A stretch of 64,000 bases of DNA from a virus. The notes under the pieces are model-generated. The model was not told the origin of the DNA and did no database searches. It worked only from the letters and a program-made list of their open reading frames with translations. The position numbers and the translations under genes were made by a program. Location of the stretch: positions 1-64,000 of IMG/VR virus record IMGVR_UViG_3300034284_002793. One strand, given 5' to 3'. Positions 1 to 6,184 of this stretch are shown here, in pieces. How positions within the stretch are numbered: position 1 is the stretch's first letter; every line of letters starts with the position of its first letter.

Positions 1-4
1 AAAA

Positions 5-79
5 TGGTGGACAGTGAGGGGATCGAACCCCCGACCAACTCGGTGTAAACGAGCCGCTCTACCGCTGAGCTAACTGTCC
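5..79 (-). tRNA. tRNA-Val(TAC)
   Basis: Cloverleaf on the minus strand: acceptor GGACAGT pairs with ACTGTCC. The anticodon loop TTTACAC gives TAC, reading GUA. The T arm contains GGTTCGATCCC. The 3' CCA is encoded (positions 5-7). It is the last member, in transcription order, of the tRNA cluster at the left edge. Confidence 0.95.
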
Positions 80-82
80 ATG

Positions 83-166
83 TGGGAGTGGATGGATTCG
101 AACCAACTAAGCCAAAAGGCGACAGATTTACAGTCTGTTGTAACTCTCCAACTTTACCGCGCTCCC
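83..166 (-). tRNA. tRNA-Tyr(GTA)
   Basis: Class II tRNA. Acceptor GGGAGCG pairs with CACTCCC with one mismatch. Anticodon stem-loop ACAGACTGTAAATCTGT gives GTA, followed by a long variable arm. No CCA is encoded: discriminator A is followed by CAT. It lies 3 nt upstream of tRNA-Val. Confidence 0.92.
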
Positions 167-214
167 AATTCATACTATTAGTATACAATTTTTGTATTAA
201 AATGTCAAATAAAA

Positions 215-291
215 TGGCGTTCCCAGCAGGGATCGAACCTGCAACCTACAGCTTAGAAGGCTGTTGCTCTCTCCAGTTGAGCTATGGGAAC
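215..291 (-). tRNA. tRNA-Arg(TCT)
   Basis: Acceptor GTTCCCA pairs with TGGGAAC. Anticodon loop CTTCTAA gives TCT, reading AGA, a codon frequent in AT-rich phage genes. The T arm is intact, the discriminator is G, and CCA is encoded. Confidence 0.95.
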
Positions 292-298
292 GTAATTA

Positions 299-685
299 TT
301 AAATTTTAGGCAAAATCAGCACTAGTCCCTCATGAACTTCTCTATGGCAGTTGGCGCACAATAGAATACATGGGGTGTTATTAATTTCATCTTTATATTT
401 TTGCTGATTATTGTCCCTACCTATTCGTGAAAATTCCAGCGTTTTACCTGCGGGATCAACGTGATGCACCTCTAGACCGGATAGGCACTTGTTATAGCCA
501 CAAATTTGACATTCACCACCCATGTATTCCATTAAAAAATATTTATTGTCTTTTCTTATATCACTTTTTCGCATATTTTTGCATGGTTTGCATTTGTAAT
601 ATTTTTTATCACCAACAACTTTATTAAGTTCATGCAATACATCTCCATGTACTTTGCAATTTTTGATTATTGATTTAGCATTCAT
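299..685 (-). CDS. HNH homing-type endonuclease, free-standing between tRNA genes
   Basis: About 128 aa from ATG at 685; the open frame runs further upstream only into tRNA-Asn. The N-terminal half is basic with a CKPCKNM cysteine pair. The C-terminal half is an HNH/McrA-type fold: CQICGY, then LEVHHVDP (the HH core), then LLCANCHREVHEG (second CxxC and final His). The two CxxC pairs fit the zinc site common in this family, which nicks or cuts double-stranded DNA. Its position between tRNA-Asn and tRNA-Arg, only 5 and 7 nt away, fits a mobile homing gene. The target site is not visible. Confidence 0.85.
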   Translation of the reverse strand: MNAKSIIKNCKVHGDVLHELNKVVGDKKYYKCKPCKNMRKSDIRKDNKYFLMEYMGGECQICGYNKCLSGLEVHHVDPAGKTLEFSRIGRDNNQQKYKDEINNTPCILLCANCHREVHEGLVLILPKI

Positions 686-690
686 TAATT

Positions 691-765
691 TGGCTGTCGA
701 GGTAGGATTCGAACCTACAACCAATGAGTTAACAGCTCATCGCTCTACCATTGAGCTACTCGACA
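691..765 (-). tRNA. tRNA-Asn(GTT)
   Basis: Acceptor TGTCGAG pairs with CTCGACA. The anticodon loop CTGTTAA gives GTT (AAC/AAU). The T arm contains GGTTCGAATCC, the discriminator is G and CCA is encoded. Confidence 0.95.
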
Positions 766-799
766 TTATTACTTATAATACAACTGTATGCGCTCAGGG

Positions 800-991
800 T
801 CAATTTTTTCTTCTTATATAAAGCACAGCTTGCTCTTCATAAAAGCACCTAATAAGCGTTTTATCTCCCGAATATCCTTTTAAATAGTAATTTCTCCAAA
901 TTGGGAATAAGTTGAATCTCCATTGTGGCACATAGTATCTTTGCTCATTCTCAATGATTTTTTTAACTCTATAGCTGTATAAAAAATTCAT
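800..991 (-). CDS. small basic protein, function unknown
   Basis: 63 aa, rich in aromatic and basic residues (Tyr, Trp, Arg, Lys), with no membrane segment, signal or cysteine motif that I recognise. The start ATG at 991 is supported by a GTGTAA box ending exactly 8 nt upstream, the same arrangement as at four other genes in the window. It is monocistronic, between the terminator of the 1083-1190 gene and tRNA-Asn. No family recognised. Confidence 0.7.
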   Translation of the reverse strand: MNFLYSYRVKKIIENEQRYYVPQWRFNLFPIWRNYYLKGYSGDKTLIRCFYEEQAVLYIRRKN

Positions 992-999
992 ACATACTA

Positions 1000-1005
1000 T
1001 TACAC
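1000..1005 (-). promoter_or_regulatory. GTGTAA box, 8 nt before ATG
   Basis: Minus-strand GTGTAA followed by AGT-rich 8 nt and the ATG at 991. One of ten exact copies that lie just ahead of transcription units in this window. Read here as the core of a phage-specific promoter; no convincing -35 is seen. Confidence 0.55.
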
Positions 1006-1026
1006 CATAATTTGTAAAATTAAAAA

Positions 1027-1060
1027 AAATAGCAGACTATACTATGATAGCCTGCTATTT
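1027..1060 (-). terminator. rho-independent terminator
   Basis: The minus strand forms AAATAGCAG plus GCTAT pairing with ATAGT plus CTGCTATTT around the loop CATAGT, a stem of about 14 bp. An eight-residue U run follows. It ends the 35-residue lipoprotein transcript. Confidence 0.9.
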
Positions 1061-1082
1061 TAATACTTTTAAATACGGGTTT

Positions 1083-1190
1083 TTATTTAACAGCAGCGAC
1101 TGTAGTTTTGCCGCATGGCTGACAAGGCTTTTTGGAAGCACAGGCTGCCAATGCAACAACTACAACGATTGATAGAATAATATTTTTCAT
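1083..1190 (-). CDS. tiny lipoprotein (35 aa)
   Basis: 35 aa starting MKNIILSIVV. It has a classic lipoprotein signal: positive N-terminus, hydrophobic Val/Ala core and lipobox ALAAC with Cys17. The mature part is about 19 residues with a CQPC pair. It should be exported and lipid-anchored in the host envelope. A consensus promoter (TTGACT, 16 nt, TATAAT) ends 8 nt before the ATG, and a strong terminator follows the stop, so this is a complete single-gene unit. An overlapping 73-codon frame (1087-1308) has none of these signals and was set aside. Possible roles are envelope modification or superinfection exclusion (inference). Confidence 0.8.
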   Translation of the reverse strand: MKNIILSIVVVVALAACASKKPCQPCGKTTVAAVK

Positions 1191-1198
1191 AAGGCCTT

Positions 1199-1226
1199 AT
1201 TATATAATGTTTATTAAATAAGTCAA
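1199..1226 (-). promoter_or_regulatory. sigma70-like promoter, near-leaderless
   Basis: -35 TTGACT (1221-1226), 16-nt spacer, -10 TATAAT (1199-1204), then AAGGCCTT and the ATG at 1190. A start about 7 nt after the -10 would place +1 on or beside the AUG. Confidence 0.85.
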
Positions 1227-1239
1227 ATATTTTGTTGGT

Positions 1240-1495
1240 TAAAAATAATAAAATGGTAATGAAGTGTTTTACTCTAGAAATTGTCACTTCTTCAACGAGT
1301 TCTGGCATGGAGCCAGATGCATCGTCATAGCTTGTATTTTAATAATGATACTTTCGTAGCTTCCCATGACTTTTTGCTCAGTATCGGACCATTCTTATCA
1401 ATCACCAACAAGCAACTTCAGTTTGGCTGATCAAGAATATGCGTCATGAACTTGATCGTATAAATTATACTACGTTTTTTTAAATGGAAAGTCAA
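1240..1495 (-). other. possible small non-coding RNA unit or decayed gene
   Basis: A promoter-like TTGACT (1490-1495) with TAGTAT 17 nt on, or TATAAT 20 nt on, precedes RNA with several inverted repeats. These are GATCAAG/CTTGATC, TCTGGC/GCCAGA and GAAGTG/CACTTC. A frame starting MTHILDQPN (ATG at 1447) is stopped by TGA at 1418-1420. The same frame then continues with 30 protein-like codons to a second TGA at 1325-1327. Either a structured sRNA or the remains of a gene; the sequence alone does not decide. Confidence 0.35.
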
Positions 1496-1677
1496 TCTTT
1501 TTTCTTTTTTCTTTCTCTGACCCATTTATTTTTAAATCTCATAGTCCAATCTATCAATGCATAGGCAAATCCAACATCGCGCCCAGCCTTTTCACTCTCG
1601 TACCACTTATGCTTCATTATCTCCTCTTTTTGCGCCAAGAATTCTCGATATAATGATGTTTCTGCGATATTCATCAT
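1492..1677 (-). CDS. small conserved-looking protein (61 aa)
   Basis: 61 aa. The core KHKWYESEKAGRDVGFAYAL, then IDW, resembles a small domain of unknown function that I recall from chromosomes of aquatic bacteria (pattern: HKW-SE-AG-DVG-A-DW). The tail is strongly basic (RERKKKKD). ATG 1677 is preferred over the adjacent ATG 1674 because the GTGTAA box then has the recurrent 8-nt spacing. No catalytic motif or signal is visible. It may be an acquired host gene, but the function is unknown. Confidence 0.75.
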   Translation of the reverse strand: MMNIAETSLYREFLAQKEEIMKHKWYESEKAGRDVGFAYALIDWTMRFKNKWVRERKKKKD

Positions 1678-1685
1678 ACTCTATA

Positions 1686-1691
1686 TTACAC
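1686..1691 (-). promoter_or_regulatory. GTGTAA box, 8 nt before ATG
   Basis: GTGTAA followed by TATAGAGT and the ATG at 1677. A TTGTTG lies 17 nt upstream of TGTAAT here, which could act as a -35, but this is not general among the boxes. Confidence 0.55.
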
Positions 1692-1804
1692 TAATATAAT
1701 AGGATCGCAACAATACTTGCAATTATTAGTATTGCTGCAAATGTAAAACAACATAAATCCATAACTTGTATGAATTTATCTTTAAATGTAGGATCCGCTC
1801 TCAC
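1691..1804 (-). CDS. possible small membrane peptide
   Basis: Open frame with GTG at 1804 giving 37 aa. Its C-terminal half (FAAILIIASIVAILLY) is one clear membrane segment. The frame stays open further upstream without ATG, and a perfect AAGGAGG lies too far upstream to serve this GTG, so the start is uncertain. The TAG stop overlaps the GTGTAA box of the next gene. It could be a genuine one-pass membrane peptide or a remnant that lost its start. Confidence 0.3.
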   Translation of the reverse strand: MRADPTFKDKFIQVMDLCCFTFAAILIIASIVAILLY

Positions 1805-1872
1805 TCTATAGTTTAGTACGAACGCAACAATATTTAATTAATTAAATTTCCTCCTTTCTTGTTTTGGTTAAG

Positions 1873-1943
1873 CTGGCTCGCTACGATTTGAACGTAGAAA
1901 AGTTCCTCCAAAGGGAACCGTGATACCGTTTCACCACGAGCCA
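1873..1943 (-). tRNA. tRNA-Gln(TTG)
   Basis: Acceptor TGGCTCG pairs with CGAGCCA. Anticodon stem-loop GTTCCCTTTGGAGGAAC gives loop CTTTGGA and anticodon TTG (CAA). The T arm has GTTCAAATC. No CCA is encoded. Confidence 0.92.
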
Positions 1944-1986
1944 ATATTGTTGTAACTATATATTACATTAAAATAGCTTAATCTTC

Positions 1987-2277
1987 TTAAAAATCAAAGA
2001 ATTCTTGCCGCTCTCGATCTTGATGACACATCTCCTCTTTGATCATTTTTTCTAGCTTGTGTTCTAAAAAATCTAGAGCTTTATCGTATGTCTCGAAATC
2101 TTCATCAATTTCGTCTGCTACGTAACCATGATGTTGAACGCAGTATGTTTGATTTTGGCCATAACTCCAAACTGTATTGATGTAAAAATGGCAATCACGA
2201 TCTTTATGGTGATCCTTACCAATTAACTTATACCATTCATCTGTTAATTGTGTTATTTTTTTAAGCTTGTCTTTCAT
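1987..2277 (-). CDS. hypothetical acidic protein
   Basis: 96 aa from ATG 2277, chosen because it lies directly after the stop of the upstream gene (2280); the frame continues upstream of that stop without need. It begins MKDKLKKITQ. The middle is His/Tyr-rich (HHKDRDCHFYINTVW, YCVQHHGYV) and the C-terminus is charged and probably helical. No known domain recognised. It is the last gene of a three-gene operon driven by the promoter at 3005-3033. Confidence 0.65.
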   Translation of the reverse strand: MKDKLKKITQLTDEWYKLIGKDHHKDRDCHFYINTVWSYGQNQTYCVQHHGYVADEIDEDFETYDKALDFLEHKLEKMIKEEMCHQDRERQEFFDF

Positions 2278-2279
2278 AA

Positions 2280-2678
2280 TTATCCCAAAGTACAAAGATC
2301 AAAATCAATCAATACGGGTTTATTTCTAATCTTGCCAACATTATCAGAGAAAAGATCATATGTACTCCATCCCATTGATGAAACATTTTTTCTTAACGCG
2401 GACATTTCTTCATTATTAAGCCCACCCTGCATTGCGTGTTCAGTAACATAATAAAAATAGCGTCCTTTGGTTCCCATAAATAATGGTTTGGGGCCAAAGC
2501 CCATTTTGTGGGCAGCATCTTGTCGAAAAAAGCATCCCTTACATTTTAGTTGACTGGTATAGAATTTTACACCATATCGCCCACTAATTTGAATGTAGTA
2601 CCGAACAGTTGCGGAATCTGTTTGTTCATAAAACCGCAAATTGATTTTGTTGATGATTTTTTTAAGTTTAGCAATCAT
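2280..2678 (-). CDS. hypothetical protein
   Basis: 132 aa, no signal peptide. It starts with a short basic stretch (MIAKLKKIINKINLRF). A later CKGCFFRQDAAH holds a CxxC pair, and the rest is mixed alpha/beta in character. The start overlaps the stop of the upstream gene by 4 nt (ATGA), so the two are probably translationally coupled. No family recognised. Confidence 0.7.
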   Translation of the reverse strand: MIAKLKKIINKINLRFYEQTDSATVRYYIQISGRYGVKFYTSQLKCKGCFFRQDAAHKMGFGPKPLFMGTKGRYFYYVTEHAMQGGLNNEEMSALRKNVSSMGWSTYDLFSDNVGKIRNKPVLIDFDLCTLG

Positions 2679-2998
2679 GGCTCACAAACAAGAAGTGCAA
2701 GACTATTTCCGCTAAAAAACTCTTCTACTGTTTTTTTTGCTGTTTTGAAATCATATTTTCCATCGACCCATTTGCAACCACGATCATAAGCAGTGGCTTC
2801 TTCAATTGAAGAATACTCCTCATAAACAAAATCTTCGCCACAGCACTTGCAAGTTACATTATCTGGATCGCGCTTAAATAGTTCTTTAAAAGTCCTAACG
2901 GCTTCTCCAAGCGGCTCATCAATATATATGTGAGCATAAGGCGTCTTCAAATGACCACCACTATGCATATCCATGAAACGTGTAACAGTTTTCTTCAT
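2675..2998 (-). CDS. small protein with one CxCC zinc-like motif
   Basis: 107 aa beginning MKKTVTRFMDMHSGGHLKTP. It has a CKCCGEDF motif at about residues 49-56 and a single later Cys. It is the first gene of a three-gene early-type operon. The start is fixed by a consensus promoter whose -10 ends 6 nt before the ATG. The frame is open for 25 codons upstream, but these overlap the promoter and have no start codon. Function unknown. Confidence 0.75.
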   Translation of the reverse strand: MKKTVTRFMDMHSGGHLKTPYAHIYIDEPLGEAVRTFKELFKRDPDNVTCKCCGEDFVYEEYSSIEEATAYDRGCKWVDGKYDFKTAKKTVEEFFSGNSLALLVCEP

Positions 2999-3004
2999 AC
3001 CACC

Positions 3005-3033
3005 ATTATGGGATTTTTTACAAATTTTGTCAA
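3005..3033 (-). promoter_or_regulatory. sigma70-like promoter, leaderless geometry
   Basis: -35 TTGACA (3028-3033), exact 17-nt spacer, -10 CATAAT (3005-3010), then GGTGGT and the ATG at 2998. Very close to the bacterial consensus. Transcription should begin at or within a base or two of the start codon. Confidence 0.9.
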
Positions 3034-3392
3034 TAGAAAACTTGGTGTTTTTGTCGCACTTTGGACCAGATCAGAGTTGCGCCCCTGCTGGCATCAGTTA
3101 ACAATTTTTCTTGATTATAGAGTTAACCTCAGAACACCTAACCATTTATACAAGAGTTTTGGCCCATATAGCCTTGGTTTACCCAGAACCTACGCTCTTT
3201 TTTTTAATTACATATGTGCGCGCACACTATGTGATCTTATTTACTGTGAAACCTATATCATAACGATTATAGGGGGTAGAGTTGCATACCTTATAAGGCG
3301 ATCCCATTTTTTGGCTGGTCATCGCCACACCACCATTTGCAAAATTTTAAAGAACTATTAATATTTATACACACTCTTTATAAAAAGATCAA
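3034..3392. other. gene-poor stretch with dyad symmetries
   Basis: No convincing gene. The minus strand holds a 31-codon frame (3227-3322, starting MTSQKMGSPY), too short to defend. A dyad at 3210-3232 has core GTGCGCGCAC and arms ACATA/TATGT. A GGCGAT/ATCGCC inverted repeat spans about 3297-3326. This may be a regulatory or replication-related region; nothing more can be said. Confidence 0.35.
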
Positions 3393-3566
3393 TTATTTTT
3401 TAAAAATTTTTATTTCAAGAATGCGAAATTTTGTTCCCAAACCATGGCTTTTAAAATTTTCTACTTCTTGCGTTGCTTTTTTAACATTTTTATAATTGAT
3501 AAAATCGTGCCTAATCCAAGATTTAAACAAGTGGCTCCAGCATTCAATTTGGTAGTATTTATTCAT
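3393..3566 (-). CDS. hypothetical small protein
   Basis: 57 aa from ATG 3566 (MNKYYQIECWSH), immediately after the stop of the lipoprotein gene at 3568. Earlier in-frame ATGs lie inside that gene. The composition is basic and aromatic, with no signal or motif. It is probably the distal gene of the 3393-3943 operon. A longer 74-codon version from 3617 is possible but would overlap its neighbour by 50 nt. Confidence 0.6.
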   Translation of the reverse strand: MNKYYQIECWSHLFKSWIRHDFINYKNVKKATQEVENFKSHGLGTKFRILEIKIFKK

Positions 3567-3567
3567 T

Positions 3568-3825
3568 TTAAAAAAGTATTTCAAGTCCAGTTTCACCATA
3601 GTCAGGCATCCCAACATCCATAGAGTGATTGCTGATATATGGTTGCGCCATTTTTCCTTTGATATTTAATCGCTCATTAATCGGATAAATTGCAGTAATA
3701 ACGTGCTTGCCTTTGGTGAATTGCTGATTGCTATATTTAGTGCCTGTGACTTCACCCTTGACTTGAATTTTATCCAGATGTTCGCATGCTGTCAGCAGAA
3801 GGCATAGTAGTATTATTGCTTTCAT
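3568..3825 (-). CDS. lipoprotein (85 aa)
   Basis: 85 aa. N-terminus MKAIILLCLLLTAC is a lipoprotein signal with lipobox LLTAC (Cys14). The mature domain of about 70 residues looks beta-rich (KIQVKGEVTGTKY, KHVITAIYPI). It is expected in the host envelope after lipidation. It overlaps the 3' end of the upstream 57-residue gene in a different frame. Envelope modification is possible; function unknown. Confidence 0.75.
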   Translation of the reverse strand: MKAIILLCLLLTACEHLDKIQVKGEVTGTKYSNQQFTKGKHVITAIYPINERLNIKGKMAQPYISNHSMDVGMPDYGETGLEILF

Positions 3826-3943
3826 CGTTTTCGTTTTTTTTAGACCAGTCTATCAAATCATAATTATCTTTGAATTTTTTGGAAAAGCAATTTCTTGGCT
3901 TATCGCCTTTTCCCGCCCCTTTATTTGATGCTTTTTCGCTCAT
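3770..3943 (-). CDS. small conserved-type phage protein (57 aa)
   Basis: 57 aa starting MSEKASNKGAGKGDKPR. The pattern GKGDKPR ... NYDLIDW matches a short, widespread type of phage protein, as I recall (KGDxPRP...YDxNYDxIxW), of unknown role. Its last 56 nt overlap the start of the lipoprotein gene in another frame. The C-terminal part (after WSKKNEND) may therefore be read-through rather than conserved sequence. It begins 13 nt after tRNA-Ile. Confidence 0.65.
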   Translation of the reverse strand: MSEKASNKGAGKGDKPRNCFSKKFKDNYDLIDWSKKNENDESNNTTMPSADSMRTSG

Positions 3944-3955
3944 AAATTTGTTAAA

Positions 3956-4027
3956 TAGAGGCAGTAGGACTTGAACCTACAACCCTCACCTTATCAAAGT
4001 GATGCTCTGCCATTGAGCTATGCCTCT
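3956..4027 (-). tRNA. tRNA-Ile(GAT)
   Basis: Acceptor AGAGGCA pairs with TGCCTCT. The anticodon stem TCACT/GGTGA closes loop TTGATAA, giving GAT (AUC/AUU). T arm GTAGGTTCAAGTCCTAC. Discriminator A; CCA not encoded. Confidence 0.92.
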
Positions 4028-4078
4028 GCGTATTCATAGTTTAGATTATCTAAATTTTATTTAAATGTCAAAAAGAAA

Positions 4079-4160
4079 TGGGCATGAAGGGAGTCGAACC
4101 CCTACTCCTTACGGAACCAGATCCTAAGTCTGGCGCGGCTGCCAGTTACGCCACATGCCC
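4079..4160 (-). tRNA. tRNA-Leu(TAG)
   Basis: Class II tRNA with acceptor GGGCATG/CATGCCC, anticodon loop CTTAGGA (TAG, reads CUA), long variable arm, and T arm GGGGTTCGACTCCC. No CCA encoded. It starts 3 nt after the stop of the PQ-loop gene. Confidence 0.93.
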
Positions 4161-4162
4161 TT

Positions 4163-4429
4163 TTATTTGTTATACTTACACCAAGCATAGACAAGAATCA
4201 AGCACATAATTAAACCTACACAGTAGTTTAAAAACCACCACAGGCCAAATGTGCCCAAAAACATATAAATCATTCCTGAAATATACCCAACGATTGACAT
4301 TAAAATTAGCATTAATGAAACATCTTTGGATGAATGATTTTTAAAAATTTTAACTATTTGTGGGATATAGCAAAACATAAAAGCAAATGTCATTACTATC
4401 CCAGCAATCTCTCGCATTATCTCTTTCAT
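4163..4429 (-). CDS. PQ-loop / SemiSWEET-like small membrane protein
   Basis: 88 aa with three predicted membrane helices (about residues 8-23, 37-57, 63-84). The first helix ends in CYIPQIVKIFKNHSSKDVS, the PQ motif followed by the polar loop and S-S-K-D-V-S typical of PQ-loop proteins. Length and three-helix layout match bacterial SemiSWEETs, which dimerise into sugar uniporters. The start overlaps the stop of the upstream gene (ATGA). Substrate transport by the phage copy is an inference. The gene is unusual in a phage, and the family call rests on motif and topology only. Confidence 0.75.
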   Translation of the reverse strand: MKEIMREIAGIVMTFAFMFCYIPQIVKIFKNHSSKDVSLMLILMSIVGYISGMIYMFLGTFGLWWFLNYCVGLIMCLILVYAWCKYNK

Positions 4430-4632
4430 AGTGAATATGCCATTTCGTTATTCCATTCTGCAAACTCTTCAATTTCGTCGATAAGCTGCTTCTCCATAAA
4501 TTCAATAAATGCAATATCATTACTCAATTCACGCTTGGCTATCAGCATAGTATCGGACAATTCTTCTTGTGGAATTGTAAGAAGCCAAAGAATAATTTTA
4601 CCATATTGATTGACTTTGGTTTCTTTATTCAT
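4426..4632 (-). CDS. hypothetical helical protein
   Basis: 68 aa from ATG 4632, preceded by GGAGGG, one of the few good Shine-Dalgarno sites here; an in-frame ATG four codons upstream lacks that site. The protein is acidic and largely helical (LIDEIEEFAEWNNEM), without membrane segment or cysteines. It overlaps both neighbours by short ATGA-type junctions in the 4163-5601 operon. Function unknown. Confidence 0.65.
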   Translation of the reverse strand: MNKETKVNQYGKIILWLLTIPQEELSDTMLIAKRELSNDIAFIEFMEKQLIDEIEEFAEWNNEMAYSL

Positions 4633-4963
4633 ATTGCCCTCCAAACAATAAATCTATATCTTCATCTGATGCTTTTAAAATCCATTTGTTCATTTCGGGA
4701 ATTCTATCTAAGTAGTTTAATATGTCTAGGTTATACTTTTCTGTGAGAAAAGGCAATATTATAAAATAAAAGATGGATGGATCTTCGAGGTCGCCGTCAC
4801 GAAACCAGCTTGGCATATTCCAATCAAATATATATTTTGAGTCATAGCCGTGATCGTCCATGAAGTTATGGAACGTATTTACAAGATGATTTTTTGGTAG
4901 CTTATTGACAATTTTGCAGAAGCTGCAATTACAATCTTTTGTTTTGTGAGATTTCCCTTTCAT
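4625..4963 (-). CDS. hypothetical protein with Cys/His N-terminus
   Basis: 112 aa. The N-terminus HKTKDCNCSFCKIV carries a CxCxxC group that could bind a metal. The rest is acidic and aromatic (WNMPSWFRDGDLEDPS, FLTEKYNLDIL). It is coupled to the upstream HNH gene by an ATGA overlap and to the downstream gene by a short overlap. No family recognised. Confidence 0.65.
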   Translation of the reverse strand: MKGKSHKTKDCNCSFCKIVNKLPKNHLVNTFHNFMDDHGYDSKYIFDWNMPSWFRDGDLEDPSIFYFIILPFLTEKYNLDILNYLDRIPEMNKWILKASDEDIDLLFGGQYE

Positions 4964-5601
4964 TTTATTTTATCTAAAAATATTGCCCAATCAGGATTAA
5001 GAGCTTTAATAAGTAAATGCGCGGTCATAGGTCTTGGATTTTTTAGTTTGTATTTTGGACTGTACCCATGTTTGGACACAAATTCATCAATTGTCATGTC
5101 ATTTTTTAAACGATTAATTTTTGATGATGTGATGGCAAGATTATCCCAAGAATTTTTGCCGCCTTTTGATTTTGGATGCAAATGATCAATTGTTGCTTCG
5201 TTATAGGTGAGCTTTTCCCCCGTCCAAAAATCAACGCCATCATAACGTTCGTAAAGATTCTTTTTTGTAGGTCTAAAAGTTTTAATTGGAAGTTTATTAT
5301 AATTGCTTCCTACAATAGCCACTGTTGGAACGCGAATTTCAAGATTGATTGTGTGGATTGAAAACTCATCGTGCTCTCTTGGTGACAATGTGACCCACTC
5401 ATCCCAGCCAAGTGGGATAATTTCGCTTGGGCTAGCATAATCTGGCTCCCCATTATCATCTTCTAAATACTCTATCTTAATGGCTTTTTTGGGGTAATTA
5501 GCAGAATTCATATCTTCCAATACTTTCTTAACTGGAAGCGTACAGATGGGCAACCAAGAAGCATTAAGCATTAAAACTTTATGATTTAGAATATTAATCA
5601 T
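4960..5601 (-). CDS. HNH endonuclease
   Basis: 213 aa. The N-terminal 90 residues carry a strand-rich segment opening HKVLMLNASWLPI, typical of a subgroup of stand-alone phage and bacterial HNH proteins. The HNH core sits at about residues 138-172: ATIDHLHPKSKGGKNSWDNL gives D-H, N and the final N/R residues. It probably nicks or cleaves DNA. It is the first gene of a four-gene operon, 67 nt from the divergent plus-strand transcription unit. Host-DNA degradation and homing are both possible. Confidence 0.85.
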   Translation of the reverse strand: MINILNHKVLMLNASWLPICTLPVKKVLEDMNSANYPKKAIKIEYLEDDNGEPDYASPSEIIPLGWDEWVTLSPREHDEFSIHTINLEIRVPTVAIVGSNYNKLPIKTFRPTKKNLYERYDGVDFWTGEKLTYNEATIDHLHPKSKGGKNSWDNLAITSSKINRLKNDMTIDEFVSKHGYSPKYKLKNPRPMTAHLLIKALNPDWAIFLDKIK

Positions 5602-5658
5602 TTAAAAATAAAGATTAGAATTTTTTGGGTTAAAAGTAAAGATTATTTAATAATAAAA

Positions 5659-5664
5659 ATGTAA
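5659..5664 (+). promoter_or_regulatory. ATGTAA variant of the box, 15 nt before ATG
   Basis: Plus-strand ATGTAA (one mismatch to GTGTAA) lies exactly 15 nt before the ATG at 5680. That is the second spacing class also seen at 7919, 14592 and 30614. It helps select 5680 over the ATG at 5668. Confidence 0.4.
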
Positions 5665-5679
5665 TGAATGGTGAAGTTT

Positions 5680-6156
5680 ATGGACAAACAAGATTTGCCA
5701 TTATTGGCGACAACAGAACACAAAGATGATATGGGTCGCCGCTCATATGATGAGAATGGTAATGGTAACGGCTGGTCACGATATCAAATAATGGTATTGC
5801 AGCAATTAACTGACCACACAAAGCTTCTTCAAGCATTAATGTCAGAAATTAATACAATAAAGCAGCAAATTGCAATCACGGATATTGTATCAAAAAATTG
5901 GAGAGATCAAGCTGATAGGTCAATACAGGAATTAAAAGATGATGTTGAATTTATTCTTGAGGACGAAGGTGGTATTAACCAAAGATTAAAGAGTATTGAA
6001 GATAATACAAAAATAGAAGAAAAGTCAAGCTTAAAAATAAAAGCATTTTGGGGTCTTTTGGGTGGGGCAGTTGTGGTAATTGTAGATTTGGCAATAAGAG
6101 TTGTAAGCTTGATTAGTAGTAAACTGCAAATTATAATGCAAAATCCGCCGCAGTAA
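5680..6156 (+). CDS. coiled-coil protein with C-terminal membrane segment
   Basis: 158 aa from ATG 5680 (MDKQDLPLLATTEH); an in-frame ATG at 5668 is possible. Residues about 40-115 are heptad-like and charged (LMSEINTIKQQIAI, DRSIQELKDDVEFIL). They are followed by one membrane helix (FWGLLGGAVVVIVDLAI) and a short tail. The layout recalls phage membrane-associated coiled-coil proteins of the XhlA/holin-accessory type. It forms, with the next gene, the only plus-strand unit in the window. Role in lysis or the envelope is inference. Confidence 0.7.
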   Translation: MDKQDLPLLATTEHKDDMGRRSYDENGNGNGWSRYQIMVLQQLTDHTKLLQALMSEINTIKQQIAITDIVSKNWRDQADRSIQELKDDVEFILEDEGGINQRLKSIEDNTKIEEKSSLKIKAFWGLLGGAVVVIVDLAIRVVSLISSKLQIIMQNPPQ

Positions 6157-6170
6157 AGTTGCGCTAACTA

Positions 6171-6176
6171 GTGTAA
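6171..6176 (+). promoter_or_regulatory. GTGTAA box, 8 nt before ATG
   Basis: Plus-strand GTGTAA followed by CTTTAATT and the ATG at 6185. Finding the same box and spacing on the opposite strand shows it follows the gene's direction. Confidence 0.55.
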
Positions 6177-6184
6177 CTTTAATT

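Noticed and set aside
1087-1308. Minus-strand open frame of 73 codons
   Set aside because: It overlaps the lipoprotein gene at 1083-1190, which has promoter, signal peptide and terminator. The long frame has none of these and shifts partway through.
2930-3361. Plus-strand open frame of 143 codons
   Set aside because: It lies antisense to a gene start and a consensus minus-strand promoter, with no promoter or protein-like pattern of its own.
4170-4180. TTACAC within the PQ-loop gene
   Set aside because: Inside the C-terminal coding region, no start codon at 8 or 15 nt.
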